A DNA stretch of 64,000 bases from JSC-12 sp033764965 (GCA_033764965.1 JANRIN010000130.1:3026-67025), one strand, 5' to 3'. Shown: positions 53,275 through 61,974, counted from the first letter of the stretch. A program made the numbers and translations. The notes: generated from the sequence alone by a model not told the origin.

Positions 53275-53931
53275 ATGTATCGCATATCGATTTTAGGAAA
53301 ACACCTAAATTTACTCCCTGAAAAGGCGATTTATATCGAAGAGTTGAAGGTTTTGTTGGTATCAGATGTACATTTGGGAAAATCAGAAACATTCCAATCA
53401 CTAGGAATACCAATCCCTAACACGGTGAATCAAACCACCCTCGATCGCTTACAAAAAATTTGCTCTCAGTATGATTTAGAGTATGTATTCATTCTGGGTG
53501 ATTTATTTCATTCCAAATATGCCTTAGTCGATGAAGTCTTAAAGCCCTGGCTAGAATTTACCCAATCTCTGAAAGCCAGTGTTCAATTAATCGTTGGGAA
53601 TCACGATCGTCGTCTGGTTCCACAGCTTGAACTATTCTCCATCAGTTGTATTTTAGATTCAATTCAAATTGACAATTTAGTGTTAAGTCATGAGCCTGAA
53701 GCCAAAGCCAATTGTTTAAATATTTGTGGGCATATTCATCCCTGCATCCGAATTAAAACAAAGTTAGATAATTTACGATTGCCCTGCTTTTATCTAGAAC
53801 AACAACAAAACCAATTGATTCTTCCCTCCTTTGGTGAGTTCACTGGTGGTTATGAAGTGGCTCTCACATCTGGTACAACCGCCTTTGCCATCGCTGAGAA
53901 TTCAGTAATCCCATTTGTGGTCAAGGAATAA
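53275..53931 (+). CDS. pdeM: PdeM-like metallophosphoesterase (ligase-associated)
   Basis: 218 residues with the metallophosphatase blocks VLLVSDVHLGKSETFQ, FILGDLFHS, LIVGNHDRRL and CGHIHPCIR, which give the two-metal site. The size and the ligase-linked family fit PdeM, an endonuclease/phosphodiesterase encoded with the ATP-dependent ligase and DEAH helicase in many bacteria. AT-rich relative to its neighbours. Its 3' end lies only 23 bp from the convergent XPB-like helicase. Confidence 0.82.
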   Translation: MYRISILGKHLNLLPEKAIYIEELKVLLVSDVHLGKSETFQSLGIPIPNTVNQTTLDRLQKICSQYDLEYVFILGDLFHSKYALVDEVLKPWLEFTQSLKASVQLIVGNHDRRLVPQLELFSISCILDSIQIDNLVLSHEPEAKANCLNICGHIHPCIRIKTKLDNLRLPCFYLEQQQNQLILPSFGEFTGGYEVALTSGTTAFAIAENSVIPFVVKE

Positions 53932-53953
53932 GGTAGAAGGTAGAAAAACCTAT

Positions 53954-55477
53954 TTACTCATCTACTCCCCACTCATCTACTCGCCCACTCGCCCACTCTC
54001 TCGCCTCCCCAACATCCCACTCTCCTGGCTCCTCAGCTGCTTTTGGCAAAGGATTTGCAGCGGTCGGATAAGGCACCAGTTCCAGTTGGCGCTGTGGTTT
54101 AGGTGTTGAGGGTTTCCCGCGCCGTCGGCGAGAGACGTTCTCTTCGCTGGTGTCCTCCGCCACGACTTCGTAAAGTTGGGCATATTTGTCAGGATCTTTG
54201 CCTTTGCGGAGAATGCGTCCCAGGCGTTGAATGTATTCGCGGGTAGAGCCAGTGCCGGAGAGGACGATCGCTACGCTGGCATCGGGCACATCTACACCTT
54301 CGTTCAGCACACGGGATGCAACCAAAGTCCGATATTCCCCTTGCTTAAAGCGGGTCAAAATTTCGTGCCGCTCTTTAATCCCGGTTTGGTGAGTAATCGC
54401 GGGAATCAGAAATGCCTGGGAAATTTGATACACCGTGGCGTTGTCGTCGGTAAAAATCAGGGTGCGCTCTGGATAATGATTCGCTAACAAATCCGCCAGG
54501 ACGCGCAATTTCCCCTCTGTGCCAAAGGCGATCGCTTTGGCTTCTCGATGTGCCAACATTGCCTTGCGTCCAGCTTTGGAGCGGGCACTGGCTTGCACAA
54601 ATCGTTGCCAGCCTTGCGTGCTACTCAAATAAATGTTGGCTTCTTTCAAAAACGCATTGCGAACTTGCATCAGGCGATCGTACCGTTCCCGCTCTTGTTG
54701 CGATAAATGCACTTTAATTTGCACCGCTTCGTGTCGTGCCAGAGCCGTTCCTGATAGCTCCTCTGCCGTGCGGCGATACACTTCTGCTCCAATTAAGGTA
54801 TTGAGATCCTCGTGTTTGCCATCGGTGCGTTCGGGGGTTGCCGTAAGTCCCAAACGATAAGGGGCGATCGCATACTCAGCAATCACCCGATTGAAATCGC
54901 TGGGCAAATGGTGACATTCATCAAACACCAGCAACGCATACTGATTGCCCAGAGTTTCCGCATGAATGGCGGCACTGTCGTAGGTGGCAACTAAAATCGG
55001 CGTTTTGTCTCGCGAACCACCACCCAACACACCAATTTCTACATCAGGAAAGGCGGCAACCAGGTGAGCGTACCACTGGTGCATCAAGTCTAGAGTAGGC
55101 ACCATGATTAAAGTGCTGCGCTGGGTGGCTTGCATTGCCAGTTGTGCCAGGTATGTTTTTCCAGCCGCTGTTGGCAAAACCACAACTCCCATACGTCCCG
55201 CCCGTTTCCAGGCATCCAGCGCTTCCTGCTGGTGTGGGTAGGGCTGCATCTCCAGACTGGGCACCAGTTCAATTTCTTGGAAGGTTCTGGCATTATCAAT
55301 AATCTCGACCTCGCTGGCACGGAGAGATAGAACCACCTCCCGATAGTGCAGGGCAGGAATACGAAACCGCTCGATGCGATCGTCCCAGGTGGCAAAATCC
55401 ATCCAGTCCCTGCCCCGTGGGGGTGGATGCAGGATCAGGGTGCCGCGATCGTAGGTCAGAGTCGGAGTTCGCGCCAT
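53954..55477 (-). CDS. XPB/Rad25-like DEAH helicase
   Basis: 507 residues. The N-terminal DNA-damage recognition-like region precedes the helicase core: motif I LPTAAGKTYLAQ near 104, DEAH-box-type DECHH near 184, motif III LGLTATPER, then ERTLIFTDD and QRLGRILRKG of the second RecA domain. This is the XPB-type family found in bacteria near repair genes. After the core, the last 40 residues (GEWDVGEAREWASGRVDEWG) are encoded by GAGTGGGCGAGT-type simple sequence that elsewhere is intergenic, so the tail may be a recent extension through the original stop. The stop of the Uma2 gene is 6 bp upstream of this start, so they form a two-gene operon. Confidence 0.88.
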   Translation of the reverse strand: MARTPTLTYDRGTLILHPPPRGRDWMDFATWDDRIERFRIPALHYREVVLSLRASEVEIIDNARTFQEIELVPSLEMQPYPHQQEALDAWKRAGRMGVVVLPTAAGKTYLAQLAMQATQRSTLIMVPTLDLMHQWYAHLVAAFPDVEIGVLGGGSRDKTPILVATYDSAAIHAETLGNQYALLVFDECHHLPSDFNRVIAEYAIAPYRLGLTATPERTDGKHEDLNTLIGAEVYRRTAEELSGTALARHEAVQIKVHLSQQERERYDRLMQVRNAFLKEANIYLSSTQGWQRFVQASARSKAGRKAMLAHREAKAIAFGTEGKLRVLADLLANHYPERTLIFTDDNATVYQISQAFLIPAITHQTGIKERHEILTRFKQGEYRTLVASRVLNEGVDVPDASVAIVLSGTGSTREYIQRLGRILRKGKDPDKYAQLYEVVAEDTSEENVSRRRRGKPSTPKPQRQLELVPYPTAANPLPKAAEEPGEWDVGEAREWASGRVDEWGVDE

Positions 55478-55483
55478 AGTGGG

Positions 55484-56191
55484 TTATGCGTTTGGGTCAA
55501 CGCCAAGCGATCGCAACTGTTCCGCCAACCGCGCCGCTTTTGCCTCAGCCTGTTCGGCTCGTTCCCGTTCTTGCTCTGCTCGTTCAAAACCAGTAGGAAT
55601 TATCTGTCCAGCCTGAGTACACCAACGCAGCCACTGGTCTGATTTCCCTTCAAACTCGCCATCCCACAAGGTCAAGCCAATTCCGGCTGCCTCAAACCAA
55701 AAATCAGCCATTTCTTGGTAGTGGGTGCCGCGTCGCTCGAAAGCGCGAAGTGGAGTGGTGCCAAGTTGCTGGAAGGGATCGTACACGGCGTAGTACCCGA
55801 CTCCCATTCTGGCGTAGTCGTTCAGTTTGCTGCCTAGTTCATTCCCTTCACGATTGGAGACAATTTCAATCACAACATCAGGCGACTTGCCAAACTCCCA
55901 CACTAAATAAGTGCGGTTTTTCTTCTCGCGCCAGTCTTGGGGAACTTCCACATCCAGGCTCAAAAATACATCAGGGACAAGGGGTGGTTGCTTCAGGGCA
56001 TAAAACACGCCCACATTGGCGGACACTAAAAACTTGAGGGTGGGCAGTGCCGCTGGATTGCTGTAGAGCGGTTCGGTGAGGAGCCGCATTTGTTTCTCGG
56101 AAATGAGATTGTCCACGGGGCTATCATCCTCAATCACCAAGTGGCTGATGTCTGGGGACAAATCAACATCTGGGGTTAAGTCCTGCAACAT
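55484..56191 (-). CDS. Uma2-family PD-(D/E)XK nuclease-like protein
   Basis: 235 residues. The DUF820/Uma2 nuclease core is visible: VPDVFLSLDVEVPQDWREKK, then SPDVVIEIVSNREGNELGSK with Asp, Glu and Lys of the PD-(D/E)XK site and DYARMGVGYYAVYDP. The C-terminus is a long Glu/Arg/Ala-rich coiled coil ending SLGVDPNA. Cyanobacteria carry dozens of such genes, often next to recombination or repair genes; the DNA or RNA substrate is not known. Upstream partner of the XPB-like helicase. Confidence 0.9.
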   Translation of the reverse strand: MLQDLTPDVDLSPDISHLVIEDDSPVDNLISEKQMRLLTEPLYSNPAALPTLKFLVSANVGVFYALKQPPLVPDVFLSLDVEVPQDWREKKNRTYLVWEFGKSPDVVIEIVSNREGNELGSKLNDYARMGVGYYAVYDPFQQLGTTPLRAFERRGTHYQEMADFWFEAAGIGLTLWDGEFEGKSDQWLRWCTQAGQIIPTGFERAEQERERAEQAEAKAARLAEQLRSLGVDPNA

Positions 56192-56318
56192 GGTACGGAT
56201 GTCTGCGTTTGCTTACCTGCCATACTACGCGAAAAATCAAATTCCCCTCAACCAAATCCTTGTGATATTGAGGGCAATCCAGTGGCAGAATTTGAGGAAA
56301 TCCAAAAGTGACCCCCAC

Positions 56319-57035
56319 ATGGAAGTTGTTCCCTTACTTGAACTGTCTCAACTGAGCGTGAATTACGGTGCAATCCAGGCGTTGCAGGACATTAACTTGG
56401 TGGTTTATCCAGGGGAAGTTGTGACCTTGATTGGGGCAAATGGAGCCGGAAAAACCACGACATTGAGAGCAATTTCCCGCATTGTCAAAGTTCGTTCTGG
56501 GCAGATTTTGTACGATCGCCGAGACATTACCCGCAGACGTGCCCCTGAGATGGTGAAGTTGGGTATTGCTCACAGTCCCGAAGGGCGACGAATTTTAGCC
56601 CGCATGACGGTGCTGGACAACTTGGAATTGGGAGCTTACACCCGCTCCGATCGCCTGGGCATCAAAGCCGATATCGAGCAACAGTTTCTCACCTTTCCTC
56701 GGTTAGCGGAACGCCGTTACCAACAAGCGGGAACGTTGAGCGGTGGGGAGCAGCAGATGTTAGCGATCGCTCGTGCTTTGATGAGTCGTCCCAAATTACT
56801 GCTGCTGGATGAACCCAGTTTGGGGTTGGCTCCGGCGATCGTCCGTGAAATTTTCACCATCATTCGAGACTTACGCACCACGGGAGTCACGATTCTTTTA
56901 GTAGAACAGAATGCCAATATGGCGCTGCAAACTGCCGATCGCGGTTACGTTCTTGATGCTGGACAAATTAAGCTGGCTGGCAATGCCGCTGAGTTGCTGG
57001 AGGACGATCGCATCAAACAAGCCTATTTGGGTTAG
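56319..57035 (+). CDS. LivF-type branched-chain amino acid ABC ATPase
   Basis: 238 residues from ATG 56319. Walker A GANGAGKTT, Q-loop PEGRRILARMTVLDNLELG, signature LSGGEQQMLAIARALM and Walker B LLLLDEPSLGLAP are all intact, with the LivF/UrtE-type IAHSPEGRR block. It would serve a branched-chain amino acid or neutral amino acid importer (NatE-like). No LivG, permeases or binding protein accompanies it here, so the other subunits are elsewhere. A longer frame upstream overlaps the divergent Uma2 gene and is not credible. Confidence 0.88.
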   Translation: MEVVPLLELSQLSVNYGAIQALQDINLVVYPGEVVTLIGANGAGKTTTLRAISRIVKVRSGQILYDRRDITRRRAPEMVKLGIAHSPEGRRILARMTVLDNLELGAYTRSDRLGIKADIEQQFLTFPRLAERRYQQAGTLSGGEQQMLAIARALMSRPKLLLLDEPSLGLAPAIVREIFTIIRDLRTTGVTILLVEQNANMALQTADRGYVLDAGQIKLAGNAAELLEDDRIKQAYLG

Positions 57036-57183
57036 GGCTGACGCAAACCTCCAAAGTTCAACTAGAAGCGAAACAATTACTCGTATTGACGCTTCAACCT
57101 CCAGGTTTTAGTGAGACTGCATCGGTCCTGTTAGCTTGCGATGACATTAGAACACTCTGGCAGAAATACAAGAAACCGTATCG

Positions 57184-57189
57184 TATAAT
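57184..57189 (+). promoter_or_regulatory. Possible -10 box for a small gene
   Basis: TATAAT, a perfect -10 hexamer, sits 36 bp upstream of a 50-codon open frame at 57225. No good -35 is visible at the expected distance. This supports transcription of the small frame but does not prove it. Confidence 0.45.
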
Positions 57190-57224
57190 ACAGATAGAAA
57201 AGATCTCTTACCCATTACAGAATT

Positions 57225-57377
57225 ATGAAACGTTTTAACCGTCCAACTACAGCACAAATCCTGGGGCGCAATGCACCTGAGAGCGCAGGGCATCCCGAAC
57301 CCCAGGGACACGTTCACCCGAACTATCGTTATCTCACCTGGTTCCGTCCCCACGATTCCCAGGCAAACGGGCAATAG
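57225..57377 (+). CDS. Possible small protein (50 aa)
   Basis: ATG at 57225 opens 50 codons (MKRFNRPTTAQILGRNAPES ... YLTWFRPHDSQANGQ) with no Shine-Dalgarno but a TATAAT 36 bp upstream. Codon usage (Arg CGT/CGC, Pro CCN, Asn AAC) resembles real genes of this genome, and the frame stays open without alternatives on the same strand. It has no membrane segment or known motif. It could be a real small gene or a chance frame in a 426-bp gap between LivF and the ABC permease. Confidence 0.42.
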   Translation: MKRFNRPTTAQILGRNAPESAGHPEPQGHVHPNYRYLTWFRPHDSQANGQ

Positions 57378-57461
57378 CGAAAAAGAGGCAGGTTCCAGCC
57401 AAATTGAGATTGCATCAAGCAAGCGATCGACAAAACCTGCCCTCATCATCCATCTACCCGA

Positions 57462-58238
57462 TTAGCGTGCCCAGTAAATCACTTTCTTCTCCAAGTAGAC
57501 AAAGAAAGTGTAAAGAATCACACCCATCACCGCCAGTACCAGTAATGCGGCAAAGGCGAGGGGCACGTTAAAGTCTGCTGTAGCCTGCACAATCAGGTAT
57601 CCTAAGCCAGCATTCGATGCGACGGATTCGGATATAACTGTTCCGATAAAGGCAAAAGATGCCGCAATTTTCAAGGAAGCAAAGATGTAGGGCAAGGTGT
57701 GGGGCCAGCCCACCTTCTGGAACGTTTCTACCTGATTTGCGCCCAAAGATTGCAAAACGTCTTTCATCTCTGGCTCAACAGTATCCAATCCCAAGGCAAC
57801 GTTAACAGCGATCGGGAAAAATGCTAGAAGAAAAGCCGTGAGAGTTGCAGGAATGGCGTTAGCCCCAAACCAGATGGCGAGTAGAGGAACGAGCGCGGCT
57901 TTAGGAATAGTATTAAACGCCACCAACAGGGGATACAACGTGAGGTAAGCCAACCTGGAGTAGCCAATCATAAATCCTAAAATCACGCCTACACCCACCG
58001 CCAGCACAAACCCTAACATGGTTGTCCAGAGGGTGCGGAGGGAATTCGCGAAAAGCTGGGGAGCAAAGTTAACAGTCGCCTGAGCAATATTGGTTGGAGC
58101 AGGCAAATTAAAGGGTGGAATCTTGAGAATGATAACGGCAAGCTCCCAGACCACAAACAGCACGATTGTGGCGATGAAGGGGAGCACAAATCCAGCCGAT
58201 TTGGACTTAAGAAACTTATCGAGATTAAAAGAAGCCAT
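57462..58238 (-). CDS. ABC transporter permease (SsuC/ThiX-type)
   Basis: 258 residues with about six membrane helices and the EAA-type loop GLDTVEPEMKDVLQSLGANQVET ... WPHTLPYIFASLKIA, which docks the ATPase. Last gene of the three-gene importer operon (substrate-binding protein, ATPase, permease), 28 bp after the ATPase. Permeases of this build serve sulfonate, taurine, nitrate or thiamine-precursor importers. Confidence 0.92.
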   Translation of the reverse strand: MASFNLDKFLKSKSAGFVLPFIATIVLFVVWELAVIILKIPPFNLPAPTNIAQATVNFAPQLFANSLRTLWTTMLGFVLAVGVGVILGFMIGYSRLAYLTLYPLLVAFNTIPKAALVPLLAIWFGANAIPATLTAFLLAFFPIAVNVALGLDTVEPEMKDVLQSLGANQVETFQKVGWPHTLPYIFASLKIAASFAFIGTVISESVASNAGLGYLIVQATADFNVPLAFAALLVLAVMGVILYTFFVYLEKKVIYWAR

Positions 58239-58266
58239 TGCACGATCGCTCTAGGGGACTCAGAAA

Positions 58267-59097
58267 TTAGTTGTGATGGATGTGGCGACGAATATTGGAA
58301 AAATAGTGATTGAACTCGTCGGAAAGTTCCATTTCCAGGGTGCGGGGACGCGGTAAATTAATCACTTCTTCGTAAATAATGGTGCTGGGACGAGGACTCA
58401 TCACGTACACGCGATCAGACAGGAATACGGCTTCCCGTAAGTCGTGAGTAATTAAGATGCCAACGCACTTCACCCGCATCCATAGCGCTTGTAACATCGA
58501 CCACATCTCCTCCCGCGTGAAAGCATCCAACGCACCGAAGGGTTCATCCAATAACAGAATTTCTGGTTGATGAATCAACGCCCGACACAAAGAAGCCCGC
58601 TGGCGCATCCCACCCGACAATTGCCAGGGATATTGCTTCTGGAAGTCTTGCAGACGGACAGTAGAGAGTAAATCCTGTGCCATGCGAATATACTCTGCTT
58701 TTTTCTGCCCAAACTCTCGCTTGTAGGGTTGCACAATTTCCAGCGGCAACATCACATTGTTGATGGTGTTACGCCAGGGCAACATCACCGGATTTTGGAA
58801 AGCAATCCCCACATTGTTGAGAGGCTTGCGAATCCGTTGTCCCCGATAGCGAATTTCACCGATCGGCGCTGGAGCTAACCCAGAAACCATCCTCAGGATG
58901 GAGGTCTTACCACAACCGCTCGGTCCGACGAAAGAAACAAACTCTCCTGGCTTAATGGATAAGTTGACCTCCTGGATAATGCGACGCATACTACCCTCGA
59001 AGGGATATTCCAGTCCAACTTGGTCGAATTCCAGTAGGGGGGCTGTTTCTAAAGATTGCGAGTCAGACGATAGGGAGTCAAGGGAAGGCTGTACCAT
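58267..59097 (-). CDS. ABC transporter ATP-binding protein (SsuB/TauB type)
   Basis: 276 residues. Walker A GPSGCGKTSILR, signature LSGGMRQRASLCRALI and Walker B LLLDEPFGALDAFTR are intact, with the SsuB-like GILITHDLREAVFLSDRVYV ending. It follows the substrate-binding protein by 107 bp and precedes the permease by 28 bp on the minus strand, all cotranscribed. Confidence 0.93.
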   Translation of the reverse strand: MVQPSLDSLSSDSQSLETAPLLEFDQVGLEYPFEGSMRRIIQEVNLSIKPGEFVSFVGPSGCGKTSILRMVSGLAPAPIGEIRYRGQRIRKPLNNVGIAFQNPVMLPWRNTINNVMLPLEIVQPYKREFGQKKAEYIRMAQDLLSTVRLQDFQKQYPWQLSGGMRQRASLCRALIHQPEILLLDEPFGALDAFTREEMWSMLQALWMRVKCVGILITHDLREAVFLSDRVYVMSPRPSTIIYEEVINLPRPRTLEMELSDEFNHYFSNIRRHIHHN

Positions 59098-59204
59098 TGG
59101 CTTACGAATAATGGGTTGAGAGTTGAAACCATCAGCAAGGCGAGATCTGACCAGTGAATAGCACTGTAAAATTTAGCGATTTGTTTGTAGAGAATGAGCA
59201 AGCG

Positions 59205-60338
59205 CTAGGTCAAGGGTTTGCGATCGGCTTCTGGAGGAATTGTCAGCAAGGACTTCTCAGGCAGATATTCATCAGTGTAGATATCCTTAACCGTGGGTTT
59301 GCCCTTCAGCTTGAAACCCGCGATCGTCTGCTCGATCGTTTTTGCCAGACGTTTTTCATCCACGGCACCCAAGCCAATTTTTTCCGCTTCTGGAGTGATG
59401 TACAGATCCTTGATCGCAACTTCCAGGCGAACCTTTTCTGCCTGCCGATCCATCAGTTTGCTGTCGTCTGAGGCAATGACCGCATCTAAGCCAGACGTTG
59501 GATCTTTCAACACATCCTGGAAGCCACGGAAGTAAGCTTTGATGAAAGCTTTGACCACTTCAGGATTCTGTTTCGCAAATGCCTCTTTGGTCAGGATGGC
59601 GTTACCGTAGAAATCCAAGCCATTGTCGGTGTAATAGAACAGGCTGATATCTTCCATTTTCTTGCCCCCCTTCAACAAGCTGGGTAGAGCAGAGGTTGAA
59701 AAACCACTGATGGCATCCACTTTGCCTTGTAACAAAAAAGTTTCCCGCAGTTTGGGTTCCATCGTCGTCCACTCCACAGAGTTTGGATCGACCCCAACTT
59801 CTTCAGCGAACAAGGGAAACAGCTTTCTGGGACCATCACCAGCGGGTGCCCCCATTTTCTTACCCTGTAAATCTTTGGGCGAGTTGATGCCGTTTTGTTT
59901 GAAGCTCAAAACAGCGAAGGGCGCTCGGTTCTGAGTGATAGCGACGGCAATGATCTTATCGTTCGGGTTTTTGTCGTTGAAATCCATCGCGTTATACATA
60001 TCGCTGAACGCCAGGTCAAACTTACCCGTGCCCAGCTTGCTGATGGTGTCAGAGTTACCAAAACCCCGTTCGTAAGTGACATTCAAGCCTTCTTCTGCAA
60101 AATATCCTTTGTTAATAGCAATGATCAAAGGCGCATCCAGACTTTGCTTCAGGAAGGAAAGCTGCACACGCACATCTTTCAAATTCTTGTTATCTGTATT
60201 TGCGGCGTTCGTGGCTGCGGGGGATGTACCTGGAGTGCTGGCGTTGGGATTGTTGCCTGCACATCCAGCCAATAATGCTACAGATGCGGCGATCGCAACT
60301 AAAGCAGAAACGCGCTTAGACTTAAATTGCTTCACCAT
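59205..60338 (-). CDS. ABC substrate-binding lipoprotein (NMT1/THI5 type)
   Basis: 377 residues. Lipoprotein signal with lipobox VALLAGCAGN (Cys near residue 26), a Thr/Asn-rich linker, then an NMT1/THI5-like periplasmic binding protein core (PLIIAINKGYFAEEGLNVTY, FDLAFSDMYNAM, QGKKMGAPAGDGPRK). NMT1-type proteins bind HMP and other thiamine precursors, nitrate, sulfonates or riboflavin; here the ligand is open. No TPP riboswitch-like sequence was recognised upstream. A perfect CTGTATACAG palindrome lies about 139 bp upstream of the start. First gene of the importer operon. Confidence 0.9.
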   Translation of the reverse strand: MVKQFKSKRVSALVAIAASVALLAGCAGNNPNASTPGTSPAATNAANTDNKNLKDVRVQLSFLKQSLDAPLIIAINKGYFAEEGLNVTYERGFGNSDTISKLGTGKFDLAFSDMYNAMDFNDKNPNDKIIAVAITQNRAPFAVLSFKQNGINSPKDLQGKKMGAPAGDGPRKLFPLFAEEVGVDPNSVEWTTMEPKLRETFLLQGKVDAISGFSTSALPSLLKGGKKMEDISLFYYTDNGLDFYGNAILTKEAFAKQNPEVVKAFIKAYFRGFQDVLKDPTSGLDAVIASDDSKLMDRQAEKVRLEVAIKDLYITPEAEKIGLGAVDEKRLAKTIEQTIAGFKLKGKPTVKDIYTDEYLPEKSLLTIPPEADRKPLT

Positions 60339-60639
60339 TGTGTCTCTCTTATCAGGGGAACAGAATCTCAGATTGCGGTACAGCGACTACAAAAAAAACG
60401 ACTCGAAAGCGTGGGGTTATTGATGCAAGCCAAGAATCAAAGCCTTACAGACTGAATCGATGCCTTAAGTCGTATTCTGTATACAGGAGATTGTGAATCA
60501 TTGAAGTTCAGCTTCTACTTTGATTCTGTATCTCCAATTACAAAACTCTTCTTTCGGCTATCAGATTTCCGCAAGATTGTAATCCTCCAATGGGTTGATC
60601 CTTTGCTAAAGATAAGTTGCTGATTTAGGGTTCTGGAAG
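60339..60639. promoter_or_regulatory. Intergenic region with CTGTATACAG operator between the importer and the MFS gene
   Basis: 301 bases without a gene. A perfect 10-bp palindrome CTGTATACAG lies at 60477-60486, with a TTCTGTAT half-site at 60524-60531. Upstream of the importer operon, and downstream of the MFS gene on the same strand. Similar palindromes occur before the MFS gene and before the porin gene, suggesting one regulator, for example of the GntR type, whose sites often read TGTATACA. Confidence 0.5.
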
Positions 60640-61815
60640 TTAGCTGGCTTGGCTTTGAGTTCGATACACCACAAATGAGATTACAACTGCGCCCAGTCCA
60701 ATCGCACACACGCCTGTCCAACCAGCCAGTTTCCAACCGATCGCGCAAAGCCAGGAACCGATCGAGCCGCCCAAAAAGTAAGACACCATGTAAACAGTTG
60801 TGATGCGATTGTGGGCTTCTGCTGGCAAAGTATAGATTCGGGTCTGGTTAGAAATCTGTCCAGTCTGAACGCCTAAATCCAGCAAGATGGAACCCAGCAA
60901 AATTCCGCCGATCGCTTGCTGAAATTGCCAGAGCATCAAAAGCGCCAGCACCAAGATCCCCATAGCTGCTACGACAGTTGTGCGTGGACTGCTGCGATCG
61001 GCGATGCGTCCTACAACCGGAGCCGCAAAAACTCCAACGATTCCCACTAACCCAAATAGCCCGACCACCTGACTGCCTAATTCAAACGGCGGTTGAGCCA
61101 GCAGAAAGGGTAGGGTTGCCCAAAAACCACAATAGGTCAGGAAAAAAAGCGCTCCCATCAGAGCCGTTTCCCGGAGCAGCGGATAGGTTTTGAGGAATCC
61201 CGGCAGCGATCGCATCAGTGCCCCGTAGGACAGCTTTACCGACGGCATGACGATGGGTAACGTTTTGCTGAGAACTGCCGCCAGAGCCAGCATTCCGATC
61301 GCAGCAATCCAAAAAATCGATCGCCATCCTAAAAATTCTCCGGCGAATCCACTGACCAATCGCCCCGCCACGATACCTGCCAGTAACCCACCCATGACAG
61401 TGCCCACCACTCGCCCTCGTTGTTCGGGGGCAGCCAGTTGAGCCGCAAACGGAACCAGCAGTTGCGGCACGACTGCCGTCATGCCGTTGATGAAACTCGC
61501 CACCACCAACCACTCAAAACTGGGGGAAACTGCGATTAACAATAGGGCGATCGCGTTCAATACACTCAGCACCACAAGTCACCGTTGCCGATTGGAGCGA
61601 TCGCCCAGCGGCAGAAACAGCAGCATTCCCAGGGCATAACCCATTTGGGTCAGGGTCGGAATCGCGCTGACTTGAACCACTGAAACTTGAAAAGTGTTGC
61701 TAATGAGAACGAGCAACGGCTGATTGTAGTACAGGCTACCGATCGAAATGAGACAGGCGATCGCCATGAGCCAAACCGTCTTACGCCTTAAAGAAAAAGA
61801 TGCCTGATTCAGCAT
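60640..61815 (-). pseudogene. MFS transporter interrupted by one in-frame TGA
   Basis: Two consecutive frames on the minus strand form one major-facilitator protein. The first, 61815-61579 (78 codons), starts MLNQASFSLRRKTVWLMAIA and ends GDRSNRQR at a TGA (61581-61579). The next codon continues in the same frame as LVVLSVLNAIALLLIAVSPS and runs to 60640, giving the rest of the 12 helices with GRVVGTVMGGLLAGIVAG, GFWATLPFLL and RTTVVAAMG. The joint product of about 391 residues has the normal MFS length and the first loop motif GDRSNR. One base change to sense (for example TGG or CGA) would restore it. The substrate cannot be told. Confidence 0.8.
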
Positions 61816-61842
61816 TCGATTTTAGTTTCATCAAGAATAATT

Positions 61843-61860
61843 GTGTATACGAATATACAG
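61843..61860. promoter_or_regulatory. Palindromic operator-like site upstream of the MFS gene and porin
   Basis: GTGTATAC and ATATACAG form an 8-bp inverted repeat with a 2-base spacer. It lies between the divergent MFS and porin genes, 28 bp from the MFS start, and matches the CTGTATACAG core seen at 60477-60486. Confidence 0.5.
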
Positions 61861-61906
61861 AACTTGCGGATGACATGAATTGTAATAGCCTTAAAAACTG
61901 ACTTTT

Positions 61907-61918
61907 GCTGTATACAGC
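61907..61918. promoter_or_regulatory. Palindromic operator-like site upstream of the porin
   Basis: GCTGTATACAGC is a perfect 12-bp palindrome, 57 bp before the porin start, and is followed by ATACAGAT, a further half-site. Same core as the sites at 60477-60486 and 61843-61860. Confidence 0.55.
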
Positions 61919-61974
61919 ATACAGATTTCATAGTTTTGAACTGTGTTTTGAGTGGTTTGTGAGGAGTTTGATTG

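Noticed and set aside
57147..57449. Minus-strand 100-codon frame over the possible small gene
   Set aside because: The composition is not gene-like and it competes with the plus-strand frame that has TATAAT and better codon use; neither is certain, but this one is weaker.
60339..60520. Possible TPP riboswitch upstream of the NMT1-type importer
   Set aside because: The CUGAGA/thi-box pattern was looked for on the minus strand and not found; the region holds a palindromic operator instead.
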